Assembly (NCBI GenBank): GCA_003599625.1 | Contig: QZIU01000022.1 | Coordinates: 1-37,013 of the forward strand | Source: Candidatus Parcubacteria bacterium | Lineage (GTDB): Bacteria > Patescibacteriota > Minisyncoccia > UBA9983 | Direction of reading: 5' to 3' | DNA length: 37,013 nt | Part shown: in pieces, positions 19,526 to 28,172 of the stretch | How the letters are laid out: every line of letters starts with the position of its first letter | Position numbering within the stretch: the first letter of the stretch is position 1 | Notes under the pieces: model-generated | Seen by the model: the letters and a program-made list of their open reading frames with translations, nothing else | The model's database searches: none | What the model was told of the DNA's origin: nothing | Translations under genes and position numbers: made by a program

Positions 19526-19750
19526 TCAAGATTGATATTTCTTCATAACTTCGTCCAATAATTTCACTTTGCCTTTTTTCGCGGCGCCGATTGACTTTTT
19601 TAGCTTCGTGGCAAACTTTTTCCCCGCTGGCAAACCATAGTCAGCATCATCAAAAATATCCCGCAAGACAGCCGCAACTTGAGAGCGAATAATATTTGCC
19701 AGTTTTTTTTCTTCCGAAATCGCACTTTTCATATCAATACTATATAACAA
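19526..19750 (-). CDS. Putative antitoxin of RelE module
   Basis: 74 aa ORF, 4 bp upstream of toxin. Confidence 0.65.
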   Translation of the reverse strand: MLYSIDMKSAISEEKKLANIIRSQVAAVLRDIFDDADYGLPAGKKFATKLKKSIGAAKKGKVKLLDEVMKKYQS

Positions 19751-19805
19751 CCTTGAAATGCAATCAATACAGCGAATCGAGAACCTAGTCCCCAGTCCCT
19801 AGTCC

Positions 19806-21047
19806 CTAAAAAATAAGTCCCATTTTCTGCGCGATATTCTTGGCGGTGCGTTCGTTCAAACCGGCGCCGTCTTCCGAAACCGGCTTGTCGAGATTGGCCT
19901 GGAAATCCGGCAAGCTGGAAGCGCCCTTGAGCCGCTCATGAATGGCTTTCTTTATTATTTCTTCTTGCGTTTGGGAAAGCTTGCCCTCGTAATCCGCAAA
20001 AAGCCAGTTGAAGACATATTCCGATTTTCTCTTTATTCCTTTGTCCGCGGATTTATGGAGAATAGCGGACAATTCAAGAATGTTGGAAAGTTCTTGCGCG
20101 AGCCTCATGGCCGCCGGCTTGTACAGCCCGATACCTCCGTCCCTGAAAGGCGCGTCCAAAACCTCAAAAAGTTTTTCTTTGGAAATTTGCCTGGCGGCGA
20201 ACTTTTTCAACTCTCTTTCGAAAATTTCTCTTTCCTCCGGAACAAGATTGAGTTCGAGATAATTAAGCAGCCGTTCGATATTCAAAGAAATCGTTTCATG
20301 GGCTTGCTTTCCCTCTTCCGGATGAACCGCGGCAATGTGACTTATTTTCTTGCTCTCTTGCCTGGCTTCGCCGGTGATCTTTCCATCCTTCATGTAAATG
20401 ATCCTCGAAGCGTAAGGCAAATATTGGGATTCATGGGTCACAAGAATGACAGTTTTCTTGCCGGCAACATTGAGATCGGTGAAAATATCCATGGCGGCGA
20501 AGGCCGACTGCGAATCCAGGTTTCCCGTCGGTTCGTCGGCCAAAATAATTTCCGTGTCGTTCACCAGGGCTCTGGCTATGCCAACCCGCTGCTGTTGCCC
20601 TCCGGAAAGCAATGCCGGGCGCATTTTGGCGAGATGATCGATTCCAAACCGTTCGATCAGCTCTTTGCCCTTTTTTAACCTCTCGTCCTTGGGGACGCCC
20701 CTGAAAACCAAGGGAAGAATGATGTTGTCAAAGACATTCACCGTGGGAATAAGGTTGTAAGCTTGGAAGACCATGCCCACGCTCTCCCTATGGAAAGCGA
20801 TAATATCCTCCCCTTCCATTTCCCTGAGATTTTTCCCTTTTATCCAAAGCTCTCCTTCCGTCATTCTTCTTTCCGCTCCGCTGATTGCGTAAAGAAGAGT
20901 TGACTTGCCGCAGCCGGAAGGCCCGAAAACGATGACGAACTCGCCGGGAAAGATATCGATCGTAACATCGGAAAGCGCCACAACCTCGGCGGGAGTGCCT
21001 TTATCGTAGATGACGGATAAGTTTTTGATACTGATGATGGGAATCAT
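19806..21047 (-). CDS. ABC transporter ATP-binding protein (LolD/MacB-like) with long C-terminal extension
   Basis: Walker A GPSGCGKST, LSGGQQQR signature, Walker B ILADEPTGN; ~180 aa extra C-terminal region. Confidence 0.92.
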   Translation of the reverse strand: MIPIISIKNLSVIYDKGTPAEVVALSDVTIDIFPGEFVIVFGPSGCGKSTLLYAISGAERRMTEGELWIKGKNLREMEGEDIIAFHRESVGMVFQAYNLIPTVNVFDNIILPLVFRGVPKDERLKKGKELIERFGIDHLAKMRPALLSGGQQQRVGIARALVNDTEIILADEPTGNLDSQSAFAAMDIFTDLNVAGKKTVILVTHESQYLPYASRIIYMKDGKITGEARQESKKISHIAAVHPEEGKQAHETISLNIERLLNYLELNLVPEEREIFERELKKFAARQISKEKLFEVLDAPFRDGGIGLYKPAAMRLAQELSNILELSAILHKSADKGIKRKSEYVFNWLFADYEGKLSQTQEEIIKKAIHERLKGASSLPDFQANLDKPVSEDGAGLNERTAKNIAQKMGLIF

Positions 21048-21054
21048 AGAAAAA

Positions 21055-21083
21055 GGGACTAGGGACTAGGTTTTAGGGACTAG
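21055..21083. repeat. Left inverted repeat flanking four-helix-bundle gene
   Basis: GGGACTAGGGACTAGGTTTTAGGGACTAG. Confidence 0.85.
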
Positions 21084-21437
21084 TGATAATTTTTTAATCA
21101 ACGAATTAAGCATTTTCATAATCTCTTCTAAAAGAAGTTGAACTTTGGAATAATCCAGATTTCTGCCAAAAGGCAACCTTTTTGCTATCTCTATTTGCGT
21201 CTCTAACTCTCCTGCGGAAGCAAAAGCCATTGAAACAAAGTGACAATAATCTTTTCTAGCGCCTCTTAAATTTCCTTCTGCTATATTTGATGGAATTGAA
21301 ACGGATGATCTTTTCATTTGCGATGTCAGCCCATAGATTTCAGATTTGGGAAATTTCTCCGTTAATTCATAAACGGTAACAACCAAATCCATTGCTTTTT
21401 GCCAAACTGTTAAATTTTTGAATGATTTTAAATACAT
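21066..21437 (-). CDS. Four-helix bundle protein (S23/IVP-like)
   Basis: FKNLTVWQKAMDLVVTVYELTEKFPKSEIYGLTSQMKRSSVSIPSNIAEGNLRG. Confidence 0.92.
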   Translation of the reverse strand: MYLKSFKNLTVWQKAMDLVVTVYELTEKFPKSEIYGLTSQMKRSSVSIPSNIAEGNLRGARKDYCHFVSMAFASAGELETQIEIAKRLPFGRNLDYSKVQLLLEEIMKMLNSLIKKLSLVPKT

Positions 21438-21443
21438 TATTTT

Positions 21444-21474
21444 CTAGTCCCTAGTTCCTAAAACCTAGTCCCTA
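21444..21474. repeat. Right inverted repeat flanking four-helix-bundle gene
   Basis: CTAGTCCCTAGTTCCTAAAACCTAGTCCCTA, near reverse complement of 21055..21083. Confidence 0.85.
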
Positions 21475-22689
21475 TTTGTATCTAAGCGCCACCAAGGGAT
21501 CCAATTTTGCCGCCCGGCGGGACGGGAAAAAGCCGGTGATCAAGCCGACAACCGAAGCGAAAATAACTATGGCGAAAATAAACCACAGCGGGTAGTGGAA
21601 AAGGTTGACGGACTTCCCGCCAAGCGCGTTGGCCAAAAACAAAATACTAAGATTGAATATTTGGGACAAAATAAACCCTATCGCCAGCCCGCTCAAGCCC
21701 CCCAAAAAGCCGATGGCCGTCGCTTCTATCATGAAAAGTTTCTGCACGTCCCTTTCCGTTATGCCGAATATCTTCATCACCCCGATCTCATTCGTTCTTT
21801 CCAGGAGGGCTATGGTCATCGTATTTATCATACCCACGATGGCGACAATCAAAGCGGCTATTCCGAAAAAGGCCAGAATGATCTTCAAGATGTTGAAAAT
21901 TTTGTTGGCCTGATCCACGGTGTCAGCCACCGAAGAAACGTTGAATCCCATTCCAAGGATGTTTGTTTTGACTTCTTCCAAGTTTTTGTCGCTTTTTACC
22001 AGGACTTTGACCAGATAATAAGGCAGATCGAGGTTGGAAATTTTGTCTATCGGCAGATAAATATTATTATTGCTGCCATTTTCCATCACTCCGACCACTG
22101 TAAAAGGCTCGCTATTCTCCACCACCCTTATAGTCTCCACGCCATCCACTATTTCCGGCACATAAAAGGTCAGCTCTACCGCTTTTCCGCTAATATCCCC
22201 TTTATTAAGCACTTGTTCCATTTCCGAACTTATGGTTATGGCCTGCTCGCCTTTTTCCGGAGCCCTGCCTTTCTTAACCCGCTGATTGTTTGATTTGAAA
22301 AAATCTTCCGCGACTCCTTGGGCCAAAATTTCAAAAGCCGTATTTTCCAGATCCATCTGTCCGGAAACAGCTATGATAGGACTTACTTTGACGACAGACT
22401 CGTTTCTTGAGATCGCCTCGGTGAACTTTTTATCCAAAGGCAGGACGCTTTGATTCGGAGAAAACACATCGAGCGTTAAAAGGGCTTCCTTGGAGGAAAT
22501 TTGTTTGAGTAAAATATTTTGCAAACCATAACCGAGGGAAATAAGAAAAAAGATCGTGGCGAAACTGACCCCGATGCCAAGCACGGTAAGAAAAGTTCTT
22601 CCGGTCTTGACTTTGAAGTTTCTTAAAGACAAGGAAAACAAATCCCCCGTCTTGATTTTGGCGATCCTCTTACGATCACTCTTCTTCAT
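21472..22689 (-). CDS. ABC transporter permease (MacB/FtsX-like)
   Basis: MacB periplasmic-core and FtsX domain features; ALLERTNEIGVMKIFGITERDVQKLF; FFPSRRAAKLDPLVALRYK. Confidence 0.9.
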   Translation of the reverse strand: MKKSDRKRIAKIKTGDLFSLSLRNFKVKTGRTFLTVLGIGVSFATIFFLISLGYGLQNILLKQISSKEALLTLDVFSPNQSVLPLDKKFTEAISRNESVVKVSPIIAVSGQMDLENTAFEILAQGVAEDFFKSNNQRVKKGRAPEKGEQAITISSEMEQVLNKGDISGKAVELTFYVPEIVDGVETIRVVENSEPFTVVGVMENGSNNNIYLPIDKISNLDLPYYLVKVLVKSDKNLEEVKTNILGMGFNVSSVADTVDQANKIFNILKIILAFFGIAALIVAIVGMINTMTIALLERTNEIGVMKIFGITERDVQKLFMIEATAIGFLGGLSGLAIGFILSQIFNLSILFLANALGGKSVNLFHYPLWFIFAIVIFASVVGLITGFFPSRRAAKLDPLVALRYK

Positions 22690-22739
22690 GATACCCCAAA
22701 TTATATCAGGATTATTTAAAATTTCTAATTTTATTAGTT

Positions 22740-23261
22740 TTAAAACTCAAATCTCAAAACGCAAAAACCAAGAAAAAAAAGAAAAATTACAATAAACACC
22801 GCCTGCAGCAAAACTCCCAATACCGGAAACTTCACTCTCAAAAAATCATTCCTATTATGGATCGCCAAATGAATCTTTTGCAGGAAACGGAGAGGCTCTT
22901 TTCTTATTTTAAAATAGAAAAACTGGAGCAAATCCGGCAAAACTCCGCCGATAAGGCCGATAAATAAAATCGGCCAAGGGAGTTTGAAATAAAATCCATA
23001 GATAAACGAGGTTAAGGCCAGGCCAAGAAAAAAATCGAAAGAAATCTTCAGAATATCTTTTAAGAAATTCTTGTCTATTTTGAGATCATCTTCAAGCGTT
23101 CCCTCTTTGCCTTTTTTGTGCGAGCCGAGATGGTAATCCCAGTGAGGAATGGCATCAAGCAAATAATGACTGGCAAAGGCCGCCGCAAAACCGACCGGAA
23201 AACTTCCCGGGAAAATAGCGGCCAAACCGGCTCCGATCATGGCATGGGTGGTTAGCGTCAT
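22740..23261 (-). CDS. Integral membrane protein, DUF457/YdjM-like
   Basis: TLTTHAMIGAGLA, ASHYLLDAIPHWDYH, GGVLPDLLQFFYF. Confidence 0.55.
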   Translation of the reverse strand: MTLTTHAMIGAGLAAIFPGSFPVGFAAAFASHYLLDAIPHWDYHLGSHKKGKEGTLEDDLKIDKNFLKDILKISFDFFLGLALTSFIYGFYFKLPWPILFIGLIGGVLPDLLQFFYFKIRKEPLRFLQKIHLAIHNRNDFLRVKFPVLGVLLQAVFIVIFLFFLGFCVLRFEF

Positions 23262-23328
23262 GAGACAACAGGGCTATTTTACTCCGACAAAAGACAAAAA
23301 GCCACGAACAGAGAATATTTAGCAAATT

Positions 23329-23393
23329 AGGTTGTAGGAGTTAGCTTTTTAGAAAACTCTTGCTAAAAAGCTACAAGCTAATTCCTACAACCT
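23329..23393. repeat. Imperfect inverted repeat/hairpin
   Basis: AGGTTGTAGGAGTTAGCTTTTTAG ... CTAAAAAGCTACAAGCTAATTCCTACAACCT. Confidence 0.75.
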
Positions 23394-23395
23394 TC

Positions 23396-23680
23396 CTAGT
23401 GCTTATCTTCCCTCGCTTCCTGCAGCGACTGCTTGGCGTAGATGAGCGAATCGAGCATGAATTTAAGAAGCTTCTCCTCCTGCGCGTCTATTTTGTTGTC
23501 CAAATTCTTGAACCGTTCCAGGTGCTGGGAGAAAATTTCAAAACTCGAAGTGAAATACTCTTTCAGTTCCCGGTCGGTAAAGTCCCCTTCTTTAATCTTG
23601 TCGTTAATGAACCAAAACTGAGAAAGTTGCGAATCGTAAGAAACATTGATCTGGTTTTTTATTTTGTATGTTTTTTCCAT
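23396..23680 (-). CDS. Hypothetical helical protein
   Basis: 94 aa. Confidence 0.55.
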   Translation of the reverse strand: MEKTYKIKNQINVSYDSQLSQFWFINDKIKEGDFTDRELKEYFTSSFEIFSQHLERFKNLDNKIDAQEEKLLKFMLDSLIYAKQSLQEAREDKH

Positions 23681-23734
23681 TTTTTAAAAAAATTAATAGT
23701 TATTTATTTTGCTGCGGATAATTTCATTACTTGC

Positions 23735-23802
23735 CTGTGGATAACTTTGAAGTCCCGCCTGGTTAGGCTTCGAACCTGGCGGGTCGGCAAAGTTATCCAC
23801 AG
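23735..23802. repeat. Long hairpin with two inverted perfect DnaA-box sequences
   Basis: CTGTGGATAACTTTG ... CAAAGTTATCCACAG (15-bp arms), inner CCCGCCTGGTT/AACCTGGCGGG. Confidence 0.85.
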
Positions 23803-23822
23803 CATTTCCATTACAGCCTTAC

Positions 23823-24575
23823 TCAATTATACTTCCCCGGCACGCTGGCAAAATTATCCTTCGTCACGATCACATGATCTAGCAGATTGATGCCGAGCAA
23901 GTTTCCCGCCTTAACAAGCTGGCTGGTTATCTCGATATCCATTTTACTGGCTTCCGCCACGCCGGATGGATGATTATGGACAAGAATCACTCCCGCGGCC
24001 GAGTATTCCACGGCCGGTTTGAAAACCTCCCTCGGGTGAATGATGTTGGAATCCACCGTGCCGATGGAGATCACTTCGTCGTGAATGACGACATGGTGCG
24101 CGTTCAAATAAATCCCCCTGAGATGTTCTTTGGCCAAACCTCTCATGTCTCCGACATATTCGAAGACATCCCTCGGCGTTCTGATGACGGCAAGCCTGTT
24201 TCCCTTCCTGTCGAAGAAGCGGCGGCCAAGCTCCGAGCAAGCCGCGATTTGCATCGCCTTCACCAAAGGTATATCCAAATCTTTGGCCATCACCTTGGGA
24301 TCATGCTGCCTCATCACGCTTTTCTCGCCATATTCTTTTAAGATCCTGCCAGCCATCGACAGGACATCTTCCTTTTTTGTGCCGACGCCGAGCATAACGG
24401 CCAAAAGTTCTTGGACGGCAAGAGAAGACACCCCGTTCTTCAGGAGTTTTTCCCGCGGCTTTTCGTCAGAAGGCAGATCTCTTATCCGGATAACATAATT
24501 CCGAACATTGTCGCAAAAAACGGCGTTTATCAGATCGTTATTTTTTATCGTGTATACTTGTTGCATTGATATCAA
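23823..24575 (-). CDS. radC: RadC family JAB-domain protein
   Basis: DLPSDEKPREKLLKNGVSSLAVQELLAVML; ILVHNHPSGVAEAS. Confidence 0.92.
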   Translation of the reverse strand: MISMQQVYTIKNNDLINAVFCDNVRNYVIRIRDLPSDEKPREKLLKNGVSSLAVQELLAVMLGVGTKKEDVLSMAGRILKEYGEKSVMRQHDPKVMAKDLDIPLVKAMQIAACSELGRRFFDRKGNRLAVIRTPRDVFEYVGDMRGLAKEHLRGIYLNAHHVVIHDEVISIGTVDSNIIHPREVFKPAVEYSAAGVILVHNHPSGVAEASKMDIEITSQLVKAGNLLGINLLDHVIVTKDNFASVPGKYN

Positions 24576-24674
24576 AAATATTATTTTGCTAATTTGTAAA
24601 AACAGGAAAATCGCCCTATTTTCCGATGTTTCTTAATAGTCTAGCAAATGGAGATAAAATCTTTATAAAGTCGT

Positions 24675-25307
24675 TCAACGGTAGAATTTTTTCCCTCCGG
24701 AAATGTAAATTATAAAAATAACAAGCAAGCCTATCGGGATGGAAATAATTTGATATATCAGCGGGAGGGTTCCCAGATACGCAAGAAGGAAAGCGAACGG
24801 AGAAATGCCGACAACGGTGGCTAAAGTGTATCTTCTCCAATCAAGAACGCCGAAGATGCCCAAGGCGTAACTCAAGATATCGACCGGAACCATTATTCGC
24901 AACACGACGACGGACCAAAAAGCCTTTTCCCGCGGAATGTATTTTTGCAATCTGTTGAGCTTTTCCGGAGCGACAAACTTTTGAACCAGGGGCATGCCAT
25001 ATCGCCGCCCGATAATAAAAGCGAGAAGAGATCCGATTGTCCAGCCCAAAATGCTGAGAGCGCCGGTTGCCAATACTCCCCATGCCGAAGCGGCAACGGG
25101 AATCAACGGAGCCGCGCTGACGGGAGCGACAACCGTCGCGGCTATTGCTATGAAGACATAAACAATCATGCCAAAAAATCCTCCGCCTTCCACAAATACG
25201 TTGAGTCGTTCCCCGTATCTTTGAGAGAAATAGGCGGACACCGCGAAAAGAGCCATTACAATGACCGCGGGAACAGCCGCCTTGAAATGTTCTTTTGAAA
25301 TTCTCAC
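24675..25307 (-). CDS. VTT/SNARE-associated (TVP38/DedA-like) membrane protein
   Basis: APLIPVAASAWGVLATGALSILGWTIGSLLAFIIGRRYG; LSYALGIF...RYTLATVVGISPF. Confidence 0.82.
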   Translation of the reverse strand: MRISKEHFKAAVPAVIVMALFAVSAYFSQRYGERLNVFVEGGGFFGMIVYVFIAIAATVVAPVSAAPLIPVAASAWGVLATGALSILGWTIGSLLAFIIGRRYGMPLVQKFVAPEKLNRLQKYIPREKAFWSVVVLRIMVPVDILSYALGIFGVLDWRRYTLATVVGISPFAFLLAYLGTLPLIYQIISIPIGLLVIFIIYISGGKKFYR

Positions 25308-25343
25308 CTCTTTACCTTAACAAGCGACGAGGCGGATGTCTAA

Positions 25344-26591
25344 CTAATATTTAATTGTATTCTTCACCGCGCCGCCGAAAAATTCTTTGGCATAATCCAA
25401 ACCTTTCCTGTAGTATCTTGAAAGTTTTCTTTTGCGGTTAGGATCGTACAGATCGGCCCACTCGTTTGCCCTGCCAGACACCAAGTCCCTGAAGATCATG
25501 GCCGCGACAGCCGAGTAAGTCATCCCGTTCCCGGAGAAAGCGGCAGCCAAATAATGATTTCCCTTATATTCGCCGATAAGAGGAATGCCGTCCGCCGGTT
25601 CAAGGATCGGCCCCCGCCACTTGTTGATCATCTTGTACTGGACCCCCTCCCCCAAAAGCCCCTTCAAATACTCCTCCAGATCTTTGAAATTCTTTTCCTT
25701 GCTTATCGGCAACTCGACCCGGTGATCCGCCCCGCCCAGGATCATTCGATCGGAATTTTCCCGAGGATCGATCCGGAAATAATAATACGGGGAATGCAGA
25801 TCCTGATAAATGGCTTCCCTGATCAAGCCTTTGGGCAATTCGACTTCCATTATATAACTGACATACATGCCCTTTTTAAGAAAAGCCTGCCTTGGCTTAT
25901 TGAACGGATCATATGTCGCGATTATCACCTTGCCGGCTTTTATGATCTTTTGATCCTTCGTTTCAGCCTCGATGATCTTGCGTCCGGACAAATTCGCGAT
26001 CTCGGATCGTTCAAAAATTTTAACTCCCATCGCTTCGATCCTTTCCGCCAGCGGATAGAGAAATTTTAAGGGATGAAACTTCGCCTGATTCTTCACCTCC
26101 AGATAACCATGGTTATTGAAATTCAAATCATTTTCCCGGCTTAATCTTACGTCAAAGCCGAGGCTCTTCGCCGCTTGTTCTTCCCGCTCCAGGGCTTCGA
26201 ACTGTTTCTCAAAAGCGGCGTAAAGATAAGCGGGACATCGTATAAATTCGCAATCTATTCTTTCCGTTTTTATTATTTCTTCGATCAGATCGATCGCCTT
26301 TTCCCCGGAACCCCAGATCTTCTTTATCTCTTCCGGTTCGAACATTTTGACCAGCTCGCTCAAGCCGGTGTCGATCACTTTGGTGATGAAAGCCGTCGTG
26401 TACATCGTCGCTCCGGAGGCGATCTCGCCCGAATCAACCAATGTTACTTTTTTACCCTCTTTGGCCAGAAGATACGCCGTCAAAACGCCGGTGATACCGG
26501 CTCCTATGATGAGAACATCTGTCGACATATCCTCCCCCAGTTTGGGGTAAGTTTTGGTTTTTTTCTCTTCCGCCCAGGTACTTTCAGCCAT
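25344..26591 (-). CDS. FAD-dependent oxidoreductase (DAO family)
   Basis: DVLIIGAGITGVLTAYLLAKEGKKVTLVDSGEIASGAT; AAFSGNGMTYSAVAAMI. Confidence 0.88.
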   Translation of the reverse strand: MAESTWAEEKKTKTYPKLGEDMSTDVLIIGAGITGVLTAYLLAKEGKKVTLVDSGEIASGATMYTTAFITKVIDTGLSELVKMFEPEEIKKIWGSGEKAIDLIEEIIKTERIDCEFIRCPAYLYAAFEKQFEALEREEQAAKSLGFDVRLSRENDLNFNNHGYLEVKNQAKFHPLKFLYPLAERIEAMGVKIFERSEIANLSGRKIIEAETKDQKIIKAGKVIIATYDPFNKPRQAFLKKGMYVSYIMEVELPKGLIREAIYQDLHSPYYYFRIDPRENSDRMILGGADHRVELPISKEKNFKDLEEYLKGLLGEGVQYKMINKWRGPILEPADGIPLIGEYKGNHYLAAAFSGNGMTYSAVAAMIFRDLVSGRANEWADLYDPNRKRKLSRYYRKGLDYAKEFFGGAVKNTIKY

Positions 26592-26654
26592 GCAAAATAT
26601 AACCTTTCCCTTTTTGATTAGGTAGTTTTGGAGAGAGATCGGGGGCCTAAAGTA

Positions 26655-28136
26655 TCAATCCTCCTTTTTACCCAGGTCCAAAACCTCGTCAACGCGGATC
26701 TGATTGACGAATTCCTTGACGTGGCTGACTAGGATCATGGCCCCGTCGTATTTGTCGAGCGCGGCGGCGATGACCGGCAAATGACGGAAGTTCATGTGAT
26801 TGGTCGGTTCATCCAAAATAAGTAATCCGGGTTTCTGCAACACCAGGCGGGCGAAAGCCACGAGACCCTTTTGCCCTTCGGACAATTTTCCTATTTTGAC
26901 GTTGATCAGTTCCGGGCCGATCAGGAAACCGGCGGCGGTAGCCCTGAGCGTCTCTTCCACTTTCTTTTCCATCACCGCCATGAGCGATTCACGGACGGTA
27001 TCTTCAAAATCAAGCGTGGAAAAATCTTGCCGGTAATAACCCACCCGAACGCCGGGGGTTATTTTCGCGCCTTTGGCCGTTCCATTCGCGATCGATTCCA
27101 GCAAGGTGCTCTTTCCTATGCCGTTCGGGCCGGCCAAAAACAAATGCTGGTTTCTCTTCAAGGAAATACCGACCTTGCGAGTCACTGGCTTATGATTCTT
27201 CACCGCGACGCAGGAAGAAATGTTCAAAACCTCCCCGATTATTTCCGGGTCGCTGCCGGGGGAAGCAAACTGCGATGGAATGACGAATGGCCGGATGGCT
27301 TTATCCTCTTTTCTCACGTCCACTATTTCTTCCTCAAGCTCTTCCGCTTTGTCTCTCATTTTCTTGGCCACTAGGCGCATCTGTCCGCCCTTATGGGCGA
27401 AGAAGTTGGCTTTGTCTTTGTTTTCCTGAATCTCTTTGGCCAGCTGGGCGTTCTTCCGGTTCTCTTTTTCAATCCGGGCGGAAATTTCTTTGACCACGTC
27501 AAAATAATTTCCGGCGTACTGTTCCACCTTCCGGGTAAAAACATCTAGATACAGAACCCCGTGAGTAAAGGCGTTCAGAAATTCCGCGTCGTGAGAAATG
27601 ACGATGCAGGTTTTATTGTAATCGACGAGAAACTGCGTTAGACGCGCTATGCCTTCCTTGTCCAGATTATTGGTGGGCTCGTCCAAAAGAAGCAAGTCCG
27701 GATTTTGTATGAGGGCGGAGGCAAGCAGAAGCCTGGCCTGCTGGCCGCCGGAAAAAGTCTTGATTATTTTGTCATGAGCGGCCTTTAAGTTAACCACCTC
27801 AAGAACCTCGTCGATCCGCGGATCGATATCGTAAATTTTTTCCGAAAAACAGGATTCGAAAAACCGGCGGACAGTGAGATCCATTTGAGATCGCGGAATA
27901 ACCTGCCTGGCCGTGGCCACGGTGAGTTTGGGAGTCGTGTGGATATCTCCCTCTTCGGGTTTATACTCCCCCGTTATAAGGCCGAATATGGTGCTCTTCC
28001 CCGCTCCGTTTTGCCCCATCAAGGTTATCTTCATCCCTCTGCGGACGGAAAAACCAACCTCTTTTAAAATGGGCTTGTTAGGGCCATGCTCGAAGGAAAC
28101 ATCCTCAAAACGGACAATTACTTCATTTTTTGACAT
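26655..28136 (-). CDS. ABC-F family ATP-binding protein
   Basis: Two ABC domains (GQNGAGKST / GPNGIGKST, LLLDEPTNNLD / LILDEPTNHM), linker. Confidence 0.93.
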   Translation of the reverse strand: MSKNEVIVRFEDVSFEHGPNKPILKEVGFSVRRGMKITLMGQNGAGKSTIFGLITGEYKPEEGDIHTTPKLTVATARQVIPRSQMDLTVRRFFESCFSEKIYDIDPRIDEVLEVVNLKAAHDKIIKTFSGGQQARLLLASALIQNPDLLLLDEPTNNLDKEGIARLTQFLVDYNKTCIVISHDAEFLNAFTHGVLYLDVFTRKVEQYAGNYFDVVKEISARIEKENRKNAQLAKEIQENKDKANFFAHKGGQMRLVAKKMRDKAEELEEEIVDVRKEDKAIRPFVIPSQFASPGSDPEIIGEVLNISSCVAVKNHKPVTRKVGISLKRNQHLFLAGPNGIGKSTLLESIANGTAKGAKITPGVRVGYYRQDFSTLDFEDTVRESLMAVMEKKVEETLRATAAGFLIGPELINVKIGKLSEGQKGLVAFARLVLQKPGLLILDEPTNHMNFRHLPVIAAALDKYDGAMILVSHVKEFVNQIRVDEVLDLGKKED

Positions 28137-28172
28137 AAAGACACACTACCTTATTTTGGCAGAAAAAGAAAA

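Noticed and set aside
19938-20678. 246-aa plus-strand ORF antisense to ABC ATPase
   Set aside because: Opposite strand encodes an unmistakable ATPase with Walker A/B and signature motifs; this is a shadow ORF.
21066-21437. Diversity-generating retroelement Avd gene
   Set aside because: Fold family is similar, but no reverse transcriptase, template repeat or variable repeat is visible in the window.
21595-22293. 232-aa plus-strand ORF antisense to permease
   Set aside because: Shadow ORF; His/Tyr/Phe-rich translation with no domain, while the minus strand is a clear MacB-like permease.
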